A stretch of 64,000 nt of DNA, from assembly GCF_002078875.1 (NCBI RefSeq), contig NC_034438.1:14426183-14490182 (forward strand). Direction: 5' to 3'. The translations under genes and the position numbers were made by a program. The notes beneath the pieces were generated by a model, which was not told where the DNA came from, searched no databases, and saw only the letters and a list, made by a program, of their open reading frames with translations. Positions within the stretch are counted from its first letter, which is position 1. Each line of letters starts with the position of its first letter. Shown here piece by piece: positions 1 to 10,292 of the stretch. The stretch is from Numida meleagris (Eukaryota; Chordata; Aves; Galliformes; Numididae).

Positions 1-2431
1 TTGGTCATGCAGAATTCTCTCTTGATGTCATGATTACTCAGGTTTTCTCTCATTTGTGAAGACAGCTGCTCTTTTTATCTCAGAAGCAGATGGAAGTTAT
101 ATCTATTCTGGAGCATAATTGAGAGGTTCTTCCTGAGGAAAGTGCAGTGAAACCTCACTATGTACTCCTTCAGGAGCAGGAATTTAGAATGAATGGGAAA
201 GACAGCTTTTATTTATCTTGAATTCAAAATGGAAGAAGGCAATCTAAATCTCTCTTAGGCTGCTAAGTAATCCAGTGATCTTGGAGCTGAATTTGAAGAT
301 GACTGCTGTTTCTGTGGGGTTAACAACTGTTTCCTCAATTTTTGAAGATTTTCTGATCCCACCAAATTCACTTGGGTGTGAAAGGGACCACTGTAACTTC
401 CTTGGATGCAACCCTTCTTGGAAAGCTTGTGAGGAATGGCTCTGTCTTCGAAGTTTTGTTTGCAACATTTGACGATACTTAAGTATTAGAAAACTATAGG
501 TCACCACTACCCTGGATTTTCTCTGTCTAGATTGTGTGGTGAAGCTCATGAGATATTTCTGGTGTTGGCAAGGCATACTCAGTAGTCTGAGTAATATCCT
601 AGTAGAAGAAACTAAGCAGCAGAAGCAGTGAACTGTGAGGCTGTTTCCAAAAAATGATGACAATGAATCCTCCAAATGGTCTCAACATGTGTGAAAGATG
701 GAAAAGCCATGGTTTCCAGAATTGCACTTTTCTATGAGAGCAAACAATCAGATGCAGTTGCATTTTGATTTATTCTTTCTTAACAGAATAAATCAAAGCC
801 TCAGTATCCTCCAAATTTACTTTTTTTTTTTTTTTTTTGACTTGCGATCAGATGAAAGTGAAAGTTAATAATTAAAATCTGAAGGCTGCTGAGCTCTGGG
901 CGATACGTTTCTGTGGCATATTATGGATACGATGAACTTTTAGTCAGTAAAGGAAGACCAACACAAGAAACATCCTCCATGCTTCAGTACCCCAGAGTGA
1001 GCCAGAAATCAGATGTAATGGATTTTTATTTCAGGATGATGCAACTCCCAAACCTACTGATGAGTGGGTATGACATTTATAATCAGTACTAGATTCTGTA
1101 TGAGAAACTCACAACCTTTTTTAAAGTCTTCTAAAAAGGCAAAGAGGTAGAAGAACACTTGGAAGGATTTTTATTTCTCTAAAGGACTGAGTGCTTTTTA
1201 GCCTCTGCTGTTGGAAAGATAAATAATTATTCTACTGGAAAGACAGTTTTACACTGTCTGCTCAACTGCTTTGATCTGTAACTATTTGATATCATTCTTA
1301 ATCTTTTCCCTCTCTCCCTCTTTTATTTTTTTTTAAAAATTATTTATTGTGACTAGTTTCTGCATAATTTGATAGTTATATCTTTAGCTGAAATATTAAG
1401 TATAACTTCTTGGTCTTTTAATAACTGTTTGAAATACAGTGTACTGACCTAGATCTTATCCTGCTACAGAATCTTTTCTGTATCACCTTTCTCATTCCTA
1501 CTAAGCCATGCTTGATTTCATTTGTAGGTGAAATCTTCTGTAAAACAAGAAATAAAAAGTTGATGCTATAATGCTGCAATAAAGGAAATCTTGCTTCCAT
1601 TTATTTCCTCTTTTTAAAAATATTTCTTTAAACTGTAATCAAGTAAGTACAGTTTACTGCTGCCAAGGGACCTGATACACGATCATTTTCACTTTTGGCT
1701 TCTAACACAAGAACGTCTGTGCTGCAAATATGAATGCTTCTGTCAGTCATGCATCCCAGAGCAGGTTTAAATTTCAGCCTTGAATTTCAGAATCTAAGGG
1801 CTCTACTTCTGTTTTTAGCAGCAATTTCCACACCAGCAAATTTTTCTAGGTAATTGAAAGTGATCAGGAGTTGGAATTTTAAAACCCAAGTTCTGGTGTT
1901 GTTTAAACTGGAGAAGAGAAAGCTCAGGAAGCATCAACGTGTCTAACTGATAGGAAAGAATGAGGACAATCAACCTAGACTTCTCTCAGTAGTATCGTAA
2001 TTTTCAAACTGCTAGGCCAGGTAGGTTTAAAAAATGCTACCCTTGTGACTTCACAGGTTCAGAAGTAATGTGGTAGGTGCATTTTGCTTCTGTTGGTGTT
2101 TTCATTTGGTTGACATCAGCTGAATATGGCTGCATTATTTCTGGCCATGTGTCTTTTTTCTCTCATTTCTGTTACCTGGGACTAAAAAAGCTAGATAACA
2201 AATGCAGAAATTTGGTAAAAATAGAATGACTCAACTTGTTCATTGTGTTTTTTTAAGCCCTATATAAGTATTTCTCTAATACGAAGTACATCTCATGCTA
2301 ACAGTGGAAGATTAAAGGATATATCAAAGACAGCTTAACCAATAAACTTTTATGAAGGCCACTATGATGGATTCAAGGCTAAAACAGAGTAGTTTTTTTG
2401 AATGCTGGAACCACCACAGAGCAGTATAAAA
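1..2431. other. Unassigned intergenic or intronic DNA
   Basis: AT-rich sequence with no recognised repeat or exon. It holds an 18-base T run at 821-838, a 143-codon open frame on the minus strand (244-675), and a 69-codon stop-to-stop open frame on the plus strand (883-1092). Neither frame was recognised as a known protein; both are discussed as findings. No splice-flanked coding pattern was evident. Confidence 0.6.
821..838. repeat. Poly-T run (18 bases)
   Basis: Uninterrupted run of 18 T. It could be an ordinary homopolymer or the reversed A-tail of an old retrocopy. No retrocopy was recognised beside it. Confidence 0.9.
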
Positions 2432-2836
2432 TCAGAACCGTATGAATTGGAGGGGACCTTAGAAGTCATCCAGTCCAGCTCCCCTGAAATGTACAGGGAT
2501 GTCTACAGGTAGATCAGGTTGCTCAGAGCCTGGTCCTGCCTGACCTTGAATATCTCCAGAGATGGGGCATCTACCACATCTCTGGGCAACCTGTTCCAGT
2601 GCCTCACCACTCTTACTGTAGAGAACTTCTTCCTTATATTCGGTAAAAAATCTCTCCTCTTTTAGTCTGAAACAATTTCCCCTCATCCTGTCACAACAGA
2701 CCCTGCAAAAGAGTCTGTCCTCTTCCTTATATGCCCCCTTTAGATACTGAAAGGCCACTATCAGGTCTCCCTGATGGAGCTTTCTTGTCTCCAGGCTGAA
2801 CAGACTGAACTCTCTCCACCTGTCCTTGTAGGTACA
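2432..2836 (-). mobile_element. CR1 LINE fragment, 3' part
   Basis: Read on the minus strand, this is the ORF2 C-terminal coding end plus the 3' untranslated end of a CR1 retrotransposon. Landmarks in order: the 'lead-CLETRKLHQGDL' equivalent of the usual [11 protein letters not shown] segment (about 2810-2770), the R-L-F-x-R-V/Q stretch, the 'ATGxxLPRD/WNRLP' equivalent near 2580-2600 (reverse of ctgggcaacctgttcca), and the terminal block with its ggacctt...ccagtcc signature (2450-2480 reversed). The final ATTCTATG repeats have decayed. It is 5'-truncated, which is normal for CR1 because target-primed reverse transcription usually stops early. The frame is broken. Its 5' edge lies against the 5' edge of a plus-strand CR1 at about 2855. 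Confidence 0.9.
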
Positions 2837-2854
2837 TAGAAATTTGGGTAAAAA

Positions 2855-3968
2855 ATGCATACTAGGACTGGATCTGGTTTTAGAGCCAACACTGACCTCT
2901 TCAAGTATGTACTTGAATGTATCCTGAAGGTTATAGAACTGGAAGGTAAGGGTGCCCAAGAGAACTGGCTGACATTTAGGTACCAATTCTTCCAAGCTCA
3001 AGATCGTTGTATCCCTAAGAGTAAGAAATCAGGACCTCATGGAAAATCTCAAGTGGAAGAAGAAAGTCTACAGAATGTGGAAGAGGGTCTGCTCACTTGA
3101 GAGGCATATGGGAATGTTGGCAGGGCTTGCAGGAGACAAGGAAGGCTATGGCCAAAACTTAGAGGGTTGTGATCAGCAGCGCAGTCTAGTTGGAGGCCTA
3201 TAACTACTTGGTTGCCCAGGGATTGGTATTGGAACTGATGTTGTTTAACATCTTCATCAATCACCTGGATGAAGAGATAGAAGGCACCCTCGGCAAATTT
3301 GATGCTGTGAAGCTGAGAAGAGTGGCTAATAGACCAGAAGTCTTTGCTTCCATTCAGTGAGACCTGGACAAGTTTGAGAGTTGAGTGGAGAGGAACCTGA
3401 TGAGGTTCAATAAGGGAAGTGCAGAGTCCTGCTCTTGGGGAGGAATAAATGCATACATCAGTACAGGTTAACAGCTGAACCACTGGAGAGGAGCCCTGCG
3501 GAGGAAGACCTGGGGGTCTTGGTGGACAACAGGTTGGCCATAAACCAGTAGTGTGCCCTTGTGGCCAAGAAGGCCAGTGGTATCCTGGGGTTCATTAAAA
3601 AGAGTGTGGCCAGCAAGTCAAGGGAGGTTATTTTCTTCCTGTACTCTCCCCTGCTGAGGCCACATTTGGAGTACAGTGTCCAGTTCTGGACTCCTCAGTT
3701 CAAGAAAGACAGGCTACTTCTAGAGAGAGTCCAGTGGAGGGCCACAAAGATTATCAGGGGCCTGGAGCAGCATCTTCTATATGAGCAAAGGCTGAGAGAC
3801 CTGGGACTTTTCAGGCTGGGGAAAAGAAGTCTTAAGGGGGATCTTATCAGTGCTTATACTTATCTAATGTTCAAGAGTCAAGTAGATGGGACCTGGCTCT
3901 TTTCAGTGGTACTCAGCAACAGGACAAGGGCAATGGGGACAAACTGGAATACGGAAAATTCCATATGA
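2855..3968 (+). pseudogene. CR1 ORF2 polyprotein relic (linker + RT remnants)
   Basis: Relic of the CR1 ORF2 protein, which when intact carries an APE-type endonuclease and a reverse transcriptase used for target-primed integration. What remains is about 80 codons of linker (2855-3100), an RT core with its catalytic motif lost (3200-3400), and an open C-terminal thumb-like region (3561-3968, 135 codons). Frames differ between the parts, with in-frame stops such as tga at 3357-3359. A deletion of roughly 200-300 codons relative to an intact ORF2 is inferred at about 3175, judged from the missing fingers and palm blocks. No function is expected. Confidence 0.85.
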
Positions 3969-4171
3969 GCATGAGGAGAAACTTCTTTACTTTGAGGGAG
4001 GCAGAGCACTGGAACAGGCTGCCCAGAGATGTAGAGTCTCTGTCTCTGGAGATATTAGAAAATCATCTGGACAATTTCCTGTGTAATCTATTCTAGAGAA
4101 CCTGCAGGGGAGTTGGACCTGATGATCTTCACAGGTCCCTTCCAACCCCTACAATTCTGTGATTCTATATG
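2855..4171 (+). mobile_element. CR1 LINE, ORF2 to 3' end, internally deleted
   Basis: A long CR1 copy. It starts in the ORF2 segment after the endonuclease: an open stretch at 2855-3100 includes the residues GAQENWLTFRYQFFQAQDRC, which I recognise as the linker between endonuclease and reverse transcriptase. It then jumps near 3175 into the reverse-transcriptase core: 3225-3300 reads as the degraded [13 protein letters not shown] region, and the catalytic FADD box at about 3300 is destroyed. The C-terminal region follows (3561-3968 is open: KKASGILGFI, RPHLEY.VQFW, RATKIIRGLE). It ends in a canonical 3' terminus (ggacctgatgatctt to gattctat, 4118-4171). Stops and shifts show it is long dead. 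The 5' end is truncated at the junction with the minus-strand copy upstream. Confidence 0.93.
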
Positions 4172-6934
4172 GTTTTTCTCCAGCTCTTCTCTTCTGGTCT
4201 CAGTGTGATCATCCATGTTTGTATATTAATTCAGGAAGGACATATTTTGCTTGATATATAGCTGCAAATAGTTTCAGCAGAAGAGTCTTTTTTTACATCT
4301 TCATATTTTGGTAGGCTACTGATACTGATAATGGAGTTAAAGCTATACATTGAATTGTTTGTCCCAAAGTTCATTTCACAGCTGATTCGGCTCTGAGCTT
4401 CCTATGAGTTTAGTAATTCCTTACATTACAGCTCTGACATACCCAGCTACTTTCTCTCATCTGGAATCTGACAGCAGGCATGGTGACTCAGCCTCTGTTT
4501 CTGTGTATGAATGTTCTGTATATAAGCATAGGTATCAAATACAAGCATTTCCTGAATACTCTGGATAACTACAACAGCAGGATGCCCTTCTTTCTTGAGA
4601 TATGTAGTATTTCACCAGTGTGAATAATACCTGACTAATTCAGATGCTCTTAAGAAGCTCGTGTCAGACATTTTATTTTTGTTTTAATAGGTCGAATAAG
4701 CTCAAACAAGCTCTTTGCAAAATCCTTTGTGAATACACAAACAGACCTTGCCATGAAAGACTTCTCAAATTGATAAGAAAAGCAAAGAAGGATGTGGGAG
4801 AAGTGGGGGCTGTAATGCCTGTTTAGAGAAATTATCCAAAAGCATAAAGAGAAACTGAGATGGAGACTCTTTGGTAGAAGAGTAAGATTTAAGTGTTTAA
4901 CTAGGTCTATGCAAGGGATTTTCACCATTAGATGACTATTTGATTATATATTTTTGAAAGCAATAAGCCTTAATTTGATGATATTTTCTTCATAGCATGT
5001 TATTCTAGATGAATGTCATTTTGGACTGAGTTTTTTTTTTTTTTAATTAAATATTTATATGCTTGCACTAGATAGATTTCAATTAGGAATTTTGAAGTAT
5101 CTGAACAGGTTAGGTGCCAAAATTACATTAGTTCTATGGGGATTTGAATTTAGGTGTCTAAGATGCATAGATATTTTGATGATTTTTTAATGTACTTCTA
5201 AAAGATGCTAGTCTGCCTTTTGAAAAAGCTCAGCAAGATTTCACTGCAATACACATCTACTAAATAAAATATTCTGCTCTGCTCAGACTGGACAGTACAC
5301 CATTTCTGAAGCATGCTGCTTTTCTCTTTTGTAAACACAAGGTTATGCTGACCATGAGCTGAATTATCACATGGCTGGATTGCACTGAGGAGACATTAAA
5401 CAAAATCAACATAATGACAGCATGTTTGGATGTTTGCCCTCTCTGGGGACATATCTAGTCAGCTTTTCTGAAATTGTCGTATCTGCACAAAGAATTATGG
5501 CTTAAATAAATCAACTATATTTTTGTTGCAAACCACTGAATTGTTCTATGACATTCCCCTGAATACGTGTATGGCTGGAAGTGATTGGGACTGAAGTTTA
5601 AATGTCAAGTGTGATATTGCCATTTTACCTTCTGCATTAAAACATATTTGGGAAAGGGCAAGGTGGGCTGAAACACCTCATTGAGCACAAGTTGAGCCAA
5701 ATAACATAAGGAAACAACTGAGGAAGCAGTAGTCTTTATCTTCTAAAAGAAACTTTTAGCTAAGTGAATTAAAAGTGAATTGCAAATTTTCAAACTATAA
5801 ACAGACATGTCCTCACAAGAGAGGACAGATTATAGTAAAAAATGATGCCTTTGCAAATAGTAGGTGAAGTGATTAAAATAATGCAAACCATGTGGTCGTA
5901 CTGGTAGATAGTATTATATTTAGTAAGTATTGACATTGAATAACCACAGTGAAGCCCCTCTGGCCTTGCAGTGGTACGTACTAGAGAGAAGACTGAATGA
6001 AAGAGAGGTATGTTAGCAGGCATATGTATATGACCAGAGTCAAGCAAGTGCTGAAGCATTTGGATTCTATGAGCAGAGGGGAAGGTATGGAAGGGGAGCC
6101 TGTAGTACTCAGGTAAAGGACTGGGAGGTCTTCTGAAGCTTTCCAGCCTTCTGGAGTTTCTTACCAGTCACCCACTGGTGAGCGTTCCAGAATCCTGGGC
6201 AAGAACCTGAAGGTTTGCTCTGATCTATGCCTCCAGGATTTCAGCTCCAGCAGTTCCTCTTTTGTGAATCTTACCAGAATCTGGGTTAGTGATGACAGTT
6301 AGACTAATAAATACTGCTGGAGTTTCTTACATGTCCCTTGTACTTGAGTACCTTAAAAAGGCACTTTCTCAATAGAAAATTTAGGTGACCAGATTTGGTA
6401 GCTAAAGAAGACTTATGAAATAAGTAATGGATAACAGACTTACTTTGCCTAATGGGAACACTTTGACTAAAGCATAGTCATCATATAGAATATCTTCACT
6501 TCTTTTGAAGTCAGTGGAGAAAGACTCACCATTGAGGAAGAACTCAGTCTTGCCAAGGAGTAGTATAACAAAGTCTCTGCTGCTGCAGGTTCAAAGATAG
6601 TAGTGATACTGAGAACTAGGCCCTCTCTTTCAGTGATTGTAGCTTTGATCCTATCCTATAGGTCTTAGATTGTTAAAGTGCTCTGTGACAGTTGAGATGT
6701 AACGGCATGTGACATAGGTGCTGTTTGGATCTTTCTGAACTAATAACTCACTGCTGTTTGAAAAGAAGACTGGAATTTGTCGTCAAAATGGTTTCCCCCA
6801 AGGATTAATACATACATCTCTGTATCCTTCAGAACATCAAGCACTGTAATATGAAGATGATGTAACATTCTTAAAAAGCATTACTAGTATCTGATTGGAA
6901 TATTTTTTTCTTGGTCTTAGACAGTAGAAGTAGT
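4172..6934. other. Unassigned DNA
   Basis: No recognisable repeat, exon or RNA gene. It contains a 14-base T run at 5031-5044 and short chance open frames on both strands at 4644-4928 and 5790-6059 that match nothing I know. Confidence 0.6.
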
Positions 6935-7190
6935 ATTTAAAGGAGGGCCATAAGAAAGAAAGGGGCAGGCTCTTCGGCCAGACTCTGTTGCAACAGGACC
7001 AGGGGAAATGGTTTCAAACTAAAAGAAGGGCAATTTAGACTGGATATAAGGAAGGCAGTAAGGGTGGTGAGGCACTGGAACAGGTTGCCCAGGGAAGTGG
7101 TGGATGCCCCATCTCTGGAGACATTCAAGGTCAGGCAGGACCAGGCTCTGAGCAACCTGACCTAGCTGTAGACATCCCTGTATATTTCAT
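6935..7190 (+). mobile_element. CR1 LINE fragment, truncated at both ends
   Basis: Plus-strand CR1 covering the ORF2 C-terminus and start of the 3' region: gggccataagaaagaa..., then the 'aggggaaatggtttcaaact' block at about 7000-7020, the 'ggcactggaacaggttgccc' block at 7072-7092, and 'ggacattcaaggtcaggcagg' style sequence to about 7150. It stops near 7190, before the terminal tgatgatctt/ATTCTATG block, so the 3' end is missing. Because CR1 integrates from its 3' end, the loss points to a later deletion. It is closely related in type to the copy at 24750-25226. Confidence 0.88.
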
Positions 7191-8357
7191 GCCTCTAATT
7201 TTGTACTTTCTTTGACATTCCTCTTTTTCCCTTCTCAGACTTTAATAATATCTAGAAGAATGAGAATGTAGCATTATAGCAAACGGAAAACCTTCTATTA
7301 TGCTTTGGAAGGAGGCTACTGAATTTCATTAGGGAAAGTCAAGGGAATTTTTAAGTACATTTGATGCTCTAAAATAAATGTGCTTAGTTCCTGTCTACAG
7401 AAATCTAGCATTTAATTTGAACCAGTTTTGAGGTAAGTAATTTTAAAATATCCTTTAATGCTGCATTTATTATTTCCTATGGGAACATAATGGTTGTAAT
7501 GATAGATAATGTAGCTGTCAGAAGGGAGGAGTCATCACAGGAAGAGAAAAGAGGAGAGAGAGAAACAAAGAGGCAGAGTACAGTACTGAAGCTGAATTCT
7601 AGGGGGATGCAATGTTGAAATCAGTGATGGAAGATTTAAAAGTACCTGACAATACTTCCATTGAGCTTTTACCGCTACATTTTAATGATTTTTTACCATT
7701 TCTTAATCACTTTCCTGGTGTTGCTTAGAGTTAACTTCAGTGCTTTCTCTTGTTTAAATCTGATGGGGATTCCTCACTGTGATGCATAGGGAAAGGCCGA
7801 TGCCTTCTAAACCCAGATGCTGCCCGTTATGTCATTTGAATGGAAGAAGCATTTGGAACACCGCTTTCAGATGTGAATGTGATTGAAGCAAATCCATTCC
7901 CTGAACAAGGAGAATGATTATCCTTCAGATAAAGACCCACTCATGCTCATTTCACTGTCTTCTGGGGGAAAAGAAAATCAAACCTAAGGTGGAATAGGGA
8001 AATGCTTTGAGTACTGCAAAAGGAAGCAAGGAGCTAGTTTGCAGATGGGTCTTAACATTATGTTCCTTACTTTGCTGTCACTTGTTTTTTTACTGGGAAG
8101 CCATACGGAAATGCTTCTTATGCAGTTAATAGAATATAAATTGCAGTCTCTGTTACCTGGTTACTCTCAGCTGAAGCTTTTGCTAAAATAGCAATTGTAA
8201 TATCCTAGCTGCTATATTATGCTGTACGTGAATGTATAAAGCCTAATAATTATTGAGTTCTGATAGCTGAAAATACTCTAGAGGTGAGGAAGCACAGTCT
8301 GTATCCAGAAATGCCAATGTGGATGAGGAGATTTTTGTACACAGATGTGTGGGAATG
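7191..8357. other. Unassigned DNA
   Basis: No exon or repeat recognised. A purine-rich stretch lies at 7525-7580 (runs of agag and gagg). Otherwise this is ordinary AT-rich sequence. Confidence 0.6.
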
Positions 8358-8371
8358 TTCTCCTCTGAGCC

Positions 8372-8644
8372 TCATCTTCTCCAGACTGAACAATTCTCAA
8401 GCCTGTAGCATTGCCTGGGGTTTTTGTGGCTAAAATGCAGGACCTGGCACCTGGACTTGTTGAGCTTCATCCCATCGGACTCAGCCAAGCTATCTAGCCT
8501 GTTCAGACCCCTCTGTAGGGCCTTCCTACCCCCAGGAAGATCAAAGCTTTCTCCCAACTTGGTGTCATCTGCAAACTTACTGAGGGTGCACTCAATCCCC
8601 TCATCCTGATCATCAATAAAAATATTAAACAGGACAGGCCCCAA
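8372..8644 (-). pseudogene. CR1 reverse-transcriptase palm fragment
   Basis: A 90-codon open segment containing the RT palm. It starts in [20 protein letters not shown] and holds the catalytic F-A-D-D box at 8564-8575, the CR1-clade form of YADD. It then runs through LQRGLNRLD to [16 protein letters not shown]. At about 8397 it fuses abruptly to sequence from about 130 codons further along ORF2 (the 'tgttcagtctggagaag' block). Upstream of GPVLF the RT fingers are gone, and the next recognisable CR1 sequence is ORF1. It is a broken relic, not a gene. Confidence 0.88.
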
Positions 8645-8689
8645 CTAACAACTCATCTATTAAAAAAAAAGTCCTTTTTGTAACTTTAT

Positions 8690-9540
8690 CATACCAGATC
8701 TTATCTTCTTCATGTCCCTAATGTGAGACCCTGGCAGACAGCAAACCTCTCTCCAGAGGTTATCTGGGCAGCAGATGGGTGCCTCAGTGCCCATCAGCAA
8801 AGTCTCCAATTACTAAGACCCTTCGCCCTTTTTTAGTGGCTCTGGTCATGATTCAGGTCTTCAGTTGGACTTTCTTAGTGTCATCACCCCTTTTTAATTC
8901 CAACTTGCTATCCGTAACTGTCCCATACTCTCCCACACCAGAGACTGACATCTAGTAGCTAAAGGGACTTCAGAAGCAAGGGGGAGGCTTCTGCTTTTGC
9001 CCTGAGCAGAGATGAGGGTCTGGCCCCTCTCACCCTGCTCATGCTAATCCTCTGTCAGGTGGGAAGCCTGCTTATCACCTTCCTCTGGCTTGGCCCCAAG
9101 ACAGGGCTGTCTGCCCACACAACCTTGTGACACTAGGCATCAGTTTCCCTAACTGCTGAATGCATTGCAGTGTGGTGACCTCCTCTCTCAGCCTGGTCAG
9201 CTAGTCAAGAAGATCATCAAATTGGACATATCTGCACCCATTACACTCCTCATCTACCTTGGTCCCATGGTTGATGTCTAGATTCCAGAGCTCCACAGAG
9301 CCAAAGATCTGGGCAGCTTTCCTGCTCCTCAGGAGATCTGCCTGGGTGCACACGTCAGCCCAGAGAGGTTGTGGGTCCCCCATCTGTATTTGTGCCTCAG
9401 CCTGTCTGCCATGCTGGGTGGTCACCATGTTGGTACTAAGAGGAAGCTTTCTGTTGTCAACCTGGGATGAGAAAAGCAGCATGCCCTGCTTGCTCCCCTG
9501 CTCAAACACCCTGCTTGAATTACTGCCCCACATCATTTGC
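8690..9540 (-). pseudogene. CR1 ORF1 relic (CxxC + GDS-type esterase region)
   Basis: Remains of CR1 ORF1, which in intact elements carries a zinc-knuckle-like CxxC part, a leucine-rich/coiled-coil segment and a GDSL-type esterase. Seen here: C-N-G-C at 9234-9245 followed by RYVQFDDLL; after a stop, RLREEVTTLQ at about 9190-9150; and, after several frameshifts, RRVLVIGDF with the expected nucleophile position (GDS in the family) reading Phe at 8799-8801, then REVCCLPGSHIRD. An open frame of 137 codons spans 9614-9201, but its first part overlaps the neighbouring CR1. The missing serine and the shifts make it non-functional. Identification is from recalled family motifs. Confidence 0.8.
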
Positions 9541-9542
9541 CC

Positions 9543-9762
9543 TTCCTCAAGGTTCAACAAAGCAAAGTGCAAGGTTTTGCACTTGGATTGAGAGAATCCC
9601 AGGTATGTATACAAACCGGGAGAACTCCTTGAAAGTAGCCCTGCAGAACTTAGGGGTCCTGGTTGATGAAAACCTTAACATGAGCCAGAAGTGCATGCTT
9701 GCAGCCAAGAAGGCCAATGGTATCCTGGTTTCCATCCGAAGAGGAGTGGCCAGCAGAGAGAG
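9543..9762 (+). mobile_element. CR1 LINE fragment (RT C-terminal part), 3'-truncated
   Basis: Plus strand: ggttcaacaaagcaaagtgc (FNKAKCKVLHLD, 9551-9591), then a degraded stretch, 'ggtcctggttgatgaaaacc' (9655-9674) and 'gtggccagcag' at 9746-9756. These are consecutive landmarks of the CR1 ORF2 region downstream of the FADD box. It breaks off at about 9762 without the 3' terminus, so it is a deleted remnant. The break is followed by an 11-bp direct repeat (9762-9772 and 9779-9789). Its 5' edge abuts the 5' edge of the minus-strand CR1 at 8358-9540. Confidence 0.88.
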
Positions 9763-10076
9763 TTTATGATTAATATTTGTTTATGATTATAGAGATGGCT
9801 GCTGGTTACAATGGTACAGGGAATAAAGTATTCATTTAATATTCATGTTTTTTTATGCCTACTGAAAAACGGGATGTTGATTCTTTGAGTCTGCAAAAAT
9901 CAAGCAAACAAAACTAGAACAGAAACTTAAGGAAAATAACAATAAATCAGTGTTAGCCAATAATAGTTTGAAATTTGGTTCCATTTTTCTTGAACATTAA
10001 CATATTCTGTCATGAGATGTTTAAAACAGTGGGCTAGAATAAGAATTTAATGGAATAAAACTTAGCCCCAGTTTGA
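9763..10076. other. Unassigned DNA between CR1 pieces
   Basis: About 310 bases of AT-rich sequence. It starts with the direct repeat gtttatgatta (9762-9772, 9779-9789). Nothing else was recognised. Confidence 0.55.
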
Positions 10077-10140
10077 ACAGGAGGTGTTGGATTAGATGAC
10101 CTCCAGATGTCACATTTGATCTGAATTTTTCTATCCTTCT
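10077..10140 (+). mobile_element. CR1 3' terminus, very short fragment
   Basis: The sequence from gaacaggaggtgttggatta through gatgacctccaga to ctatccttctg matches the layout of the CR1 terminal block (gttggactagatgacctcc...ttctatgattct), with clear decay in the second half. It is about 64 bp, so either an extreme 5' truncation or an old remnant. Orientation is plus. Confidence 0.6.
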
Positions 10141-10242
10141 GAAAAAGTAGGAGAAGGAATGTAGTGCTAAATTAGTACTCTCATGAGTGAGACCACTCTC
10201 ACTTTACATCTCTGTCACTGTAGTCTGAGAAAAATGCAATTT

Positions 10243-10292
10243 TTTGAGATATTTTATGTTTATTATGTTTGAGATATTTTATGTTTATTATG
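10243..10292 (+). repeat. Perfect 25-bp tandem duplication
   Basis: Two identical 25-base units, 10243-10267 and 10268-10292, each starting tttgagatatttt. With no divergence between copies, the duplication is probably recent, likely replication slippage. Confidence 0.93.

Larger units (their letters stand above)
8358..9540 (-). mobile_element. CR1 LINE retaining ORF1 region, with large internal deletions
   Basis: Read on the minus strand from 9540 down to 8358, three blocks follow the normal CR1 order. First is an ORF1 region (about 9540-8690) with a CxxC pair (C-N-G-C, 9234-9245), the following VQFDDLL leucine-rich segment and RLREEV, and then an esterase-like block (RRVLVIGDF near 8799-8830; LWREVCCLPGSHIRD at about 8715-8755). 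Second is the reverse-transcriptase palm (8644-8397). Third is a short piece from the ORF2 C-terminal region (8396-8358). The endonuclease, the N-terminal half of RT, the RT C-terminal part and the true 3' terminus are missing. Most avian CR1 copies are severely 5'-truncated, so ORF1 sequence is uncommon. The 5' edge touches a plus-strand CR1 piece at about 9545. Confidence 0.87.

Noticed and set aside
2432..4171. Twin-priming inversion of a single CR1
   Set aside because: The minus-strand part contains its own 3' terminus, whereas an inverted 5' segment from twin priming would not. These are two insertions.
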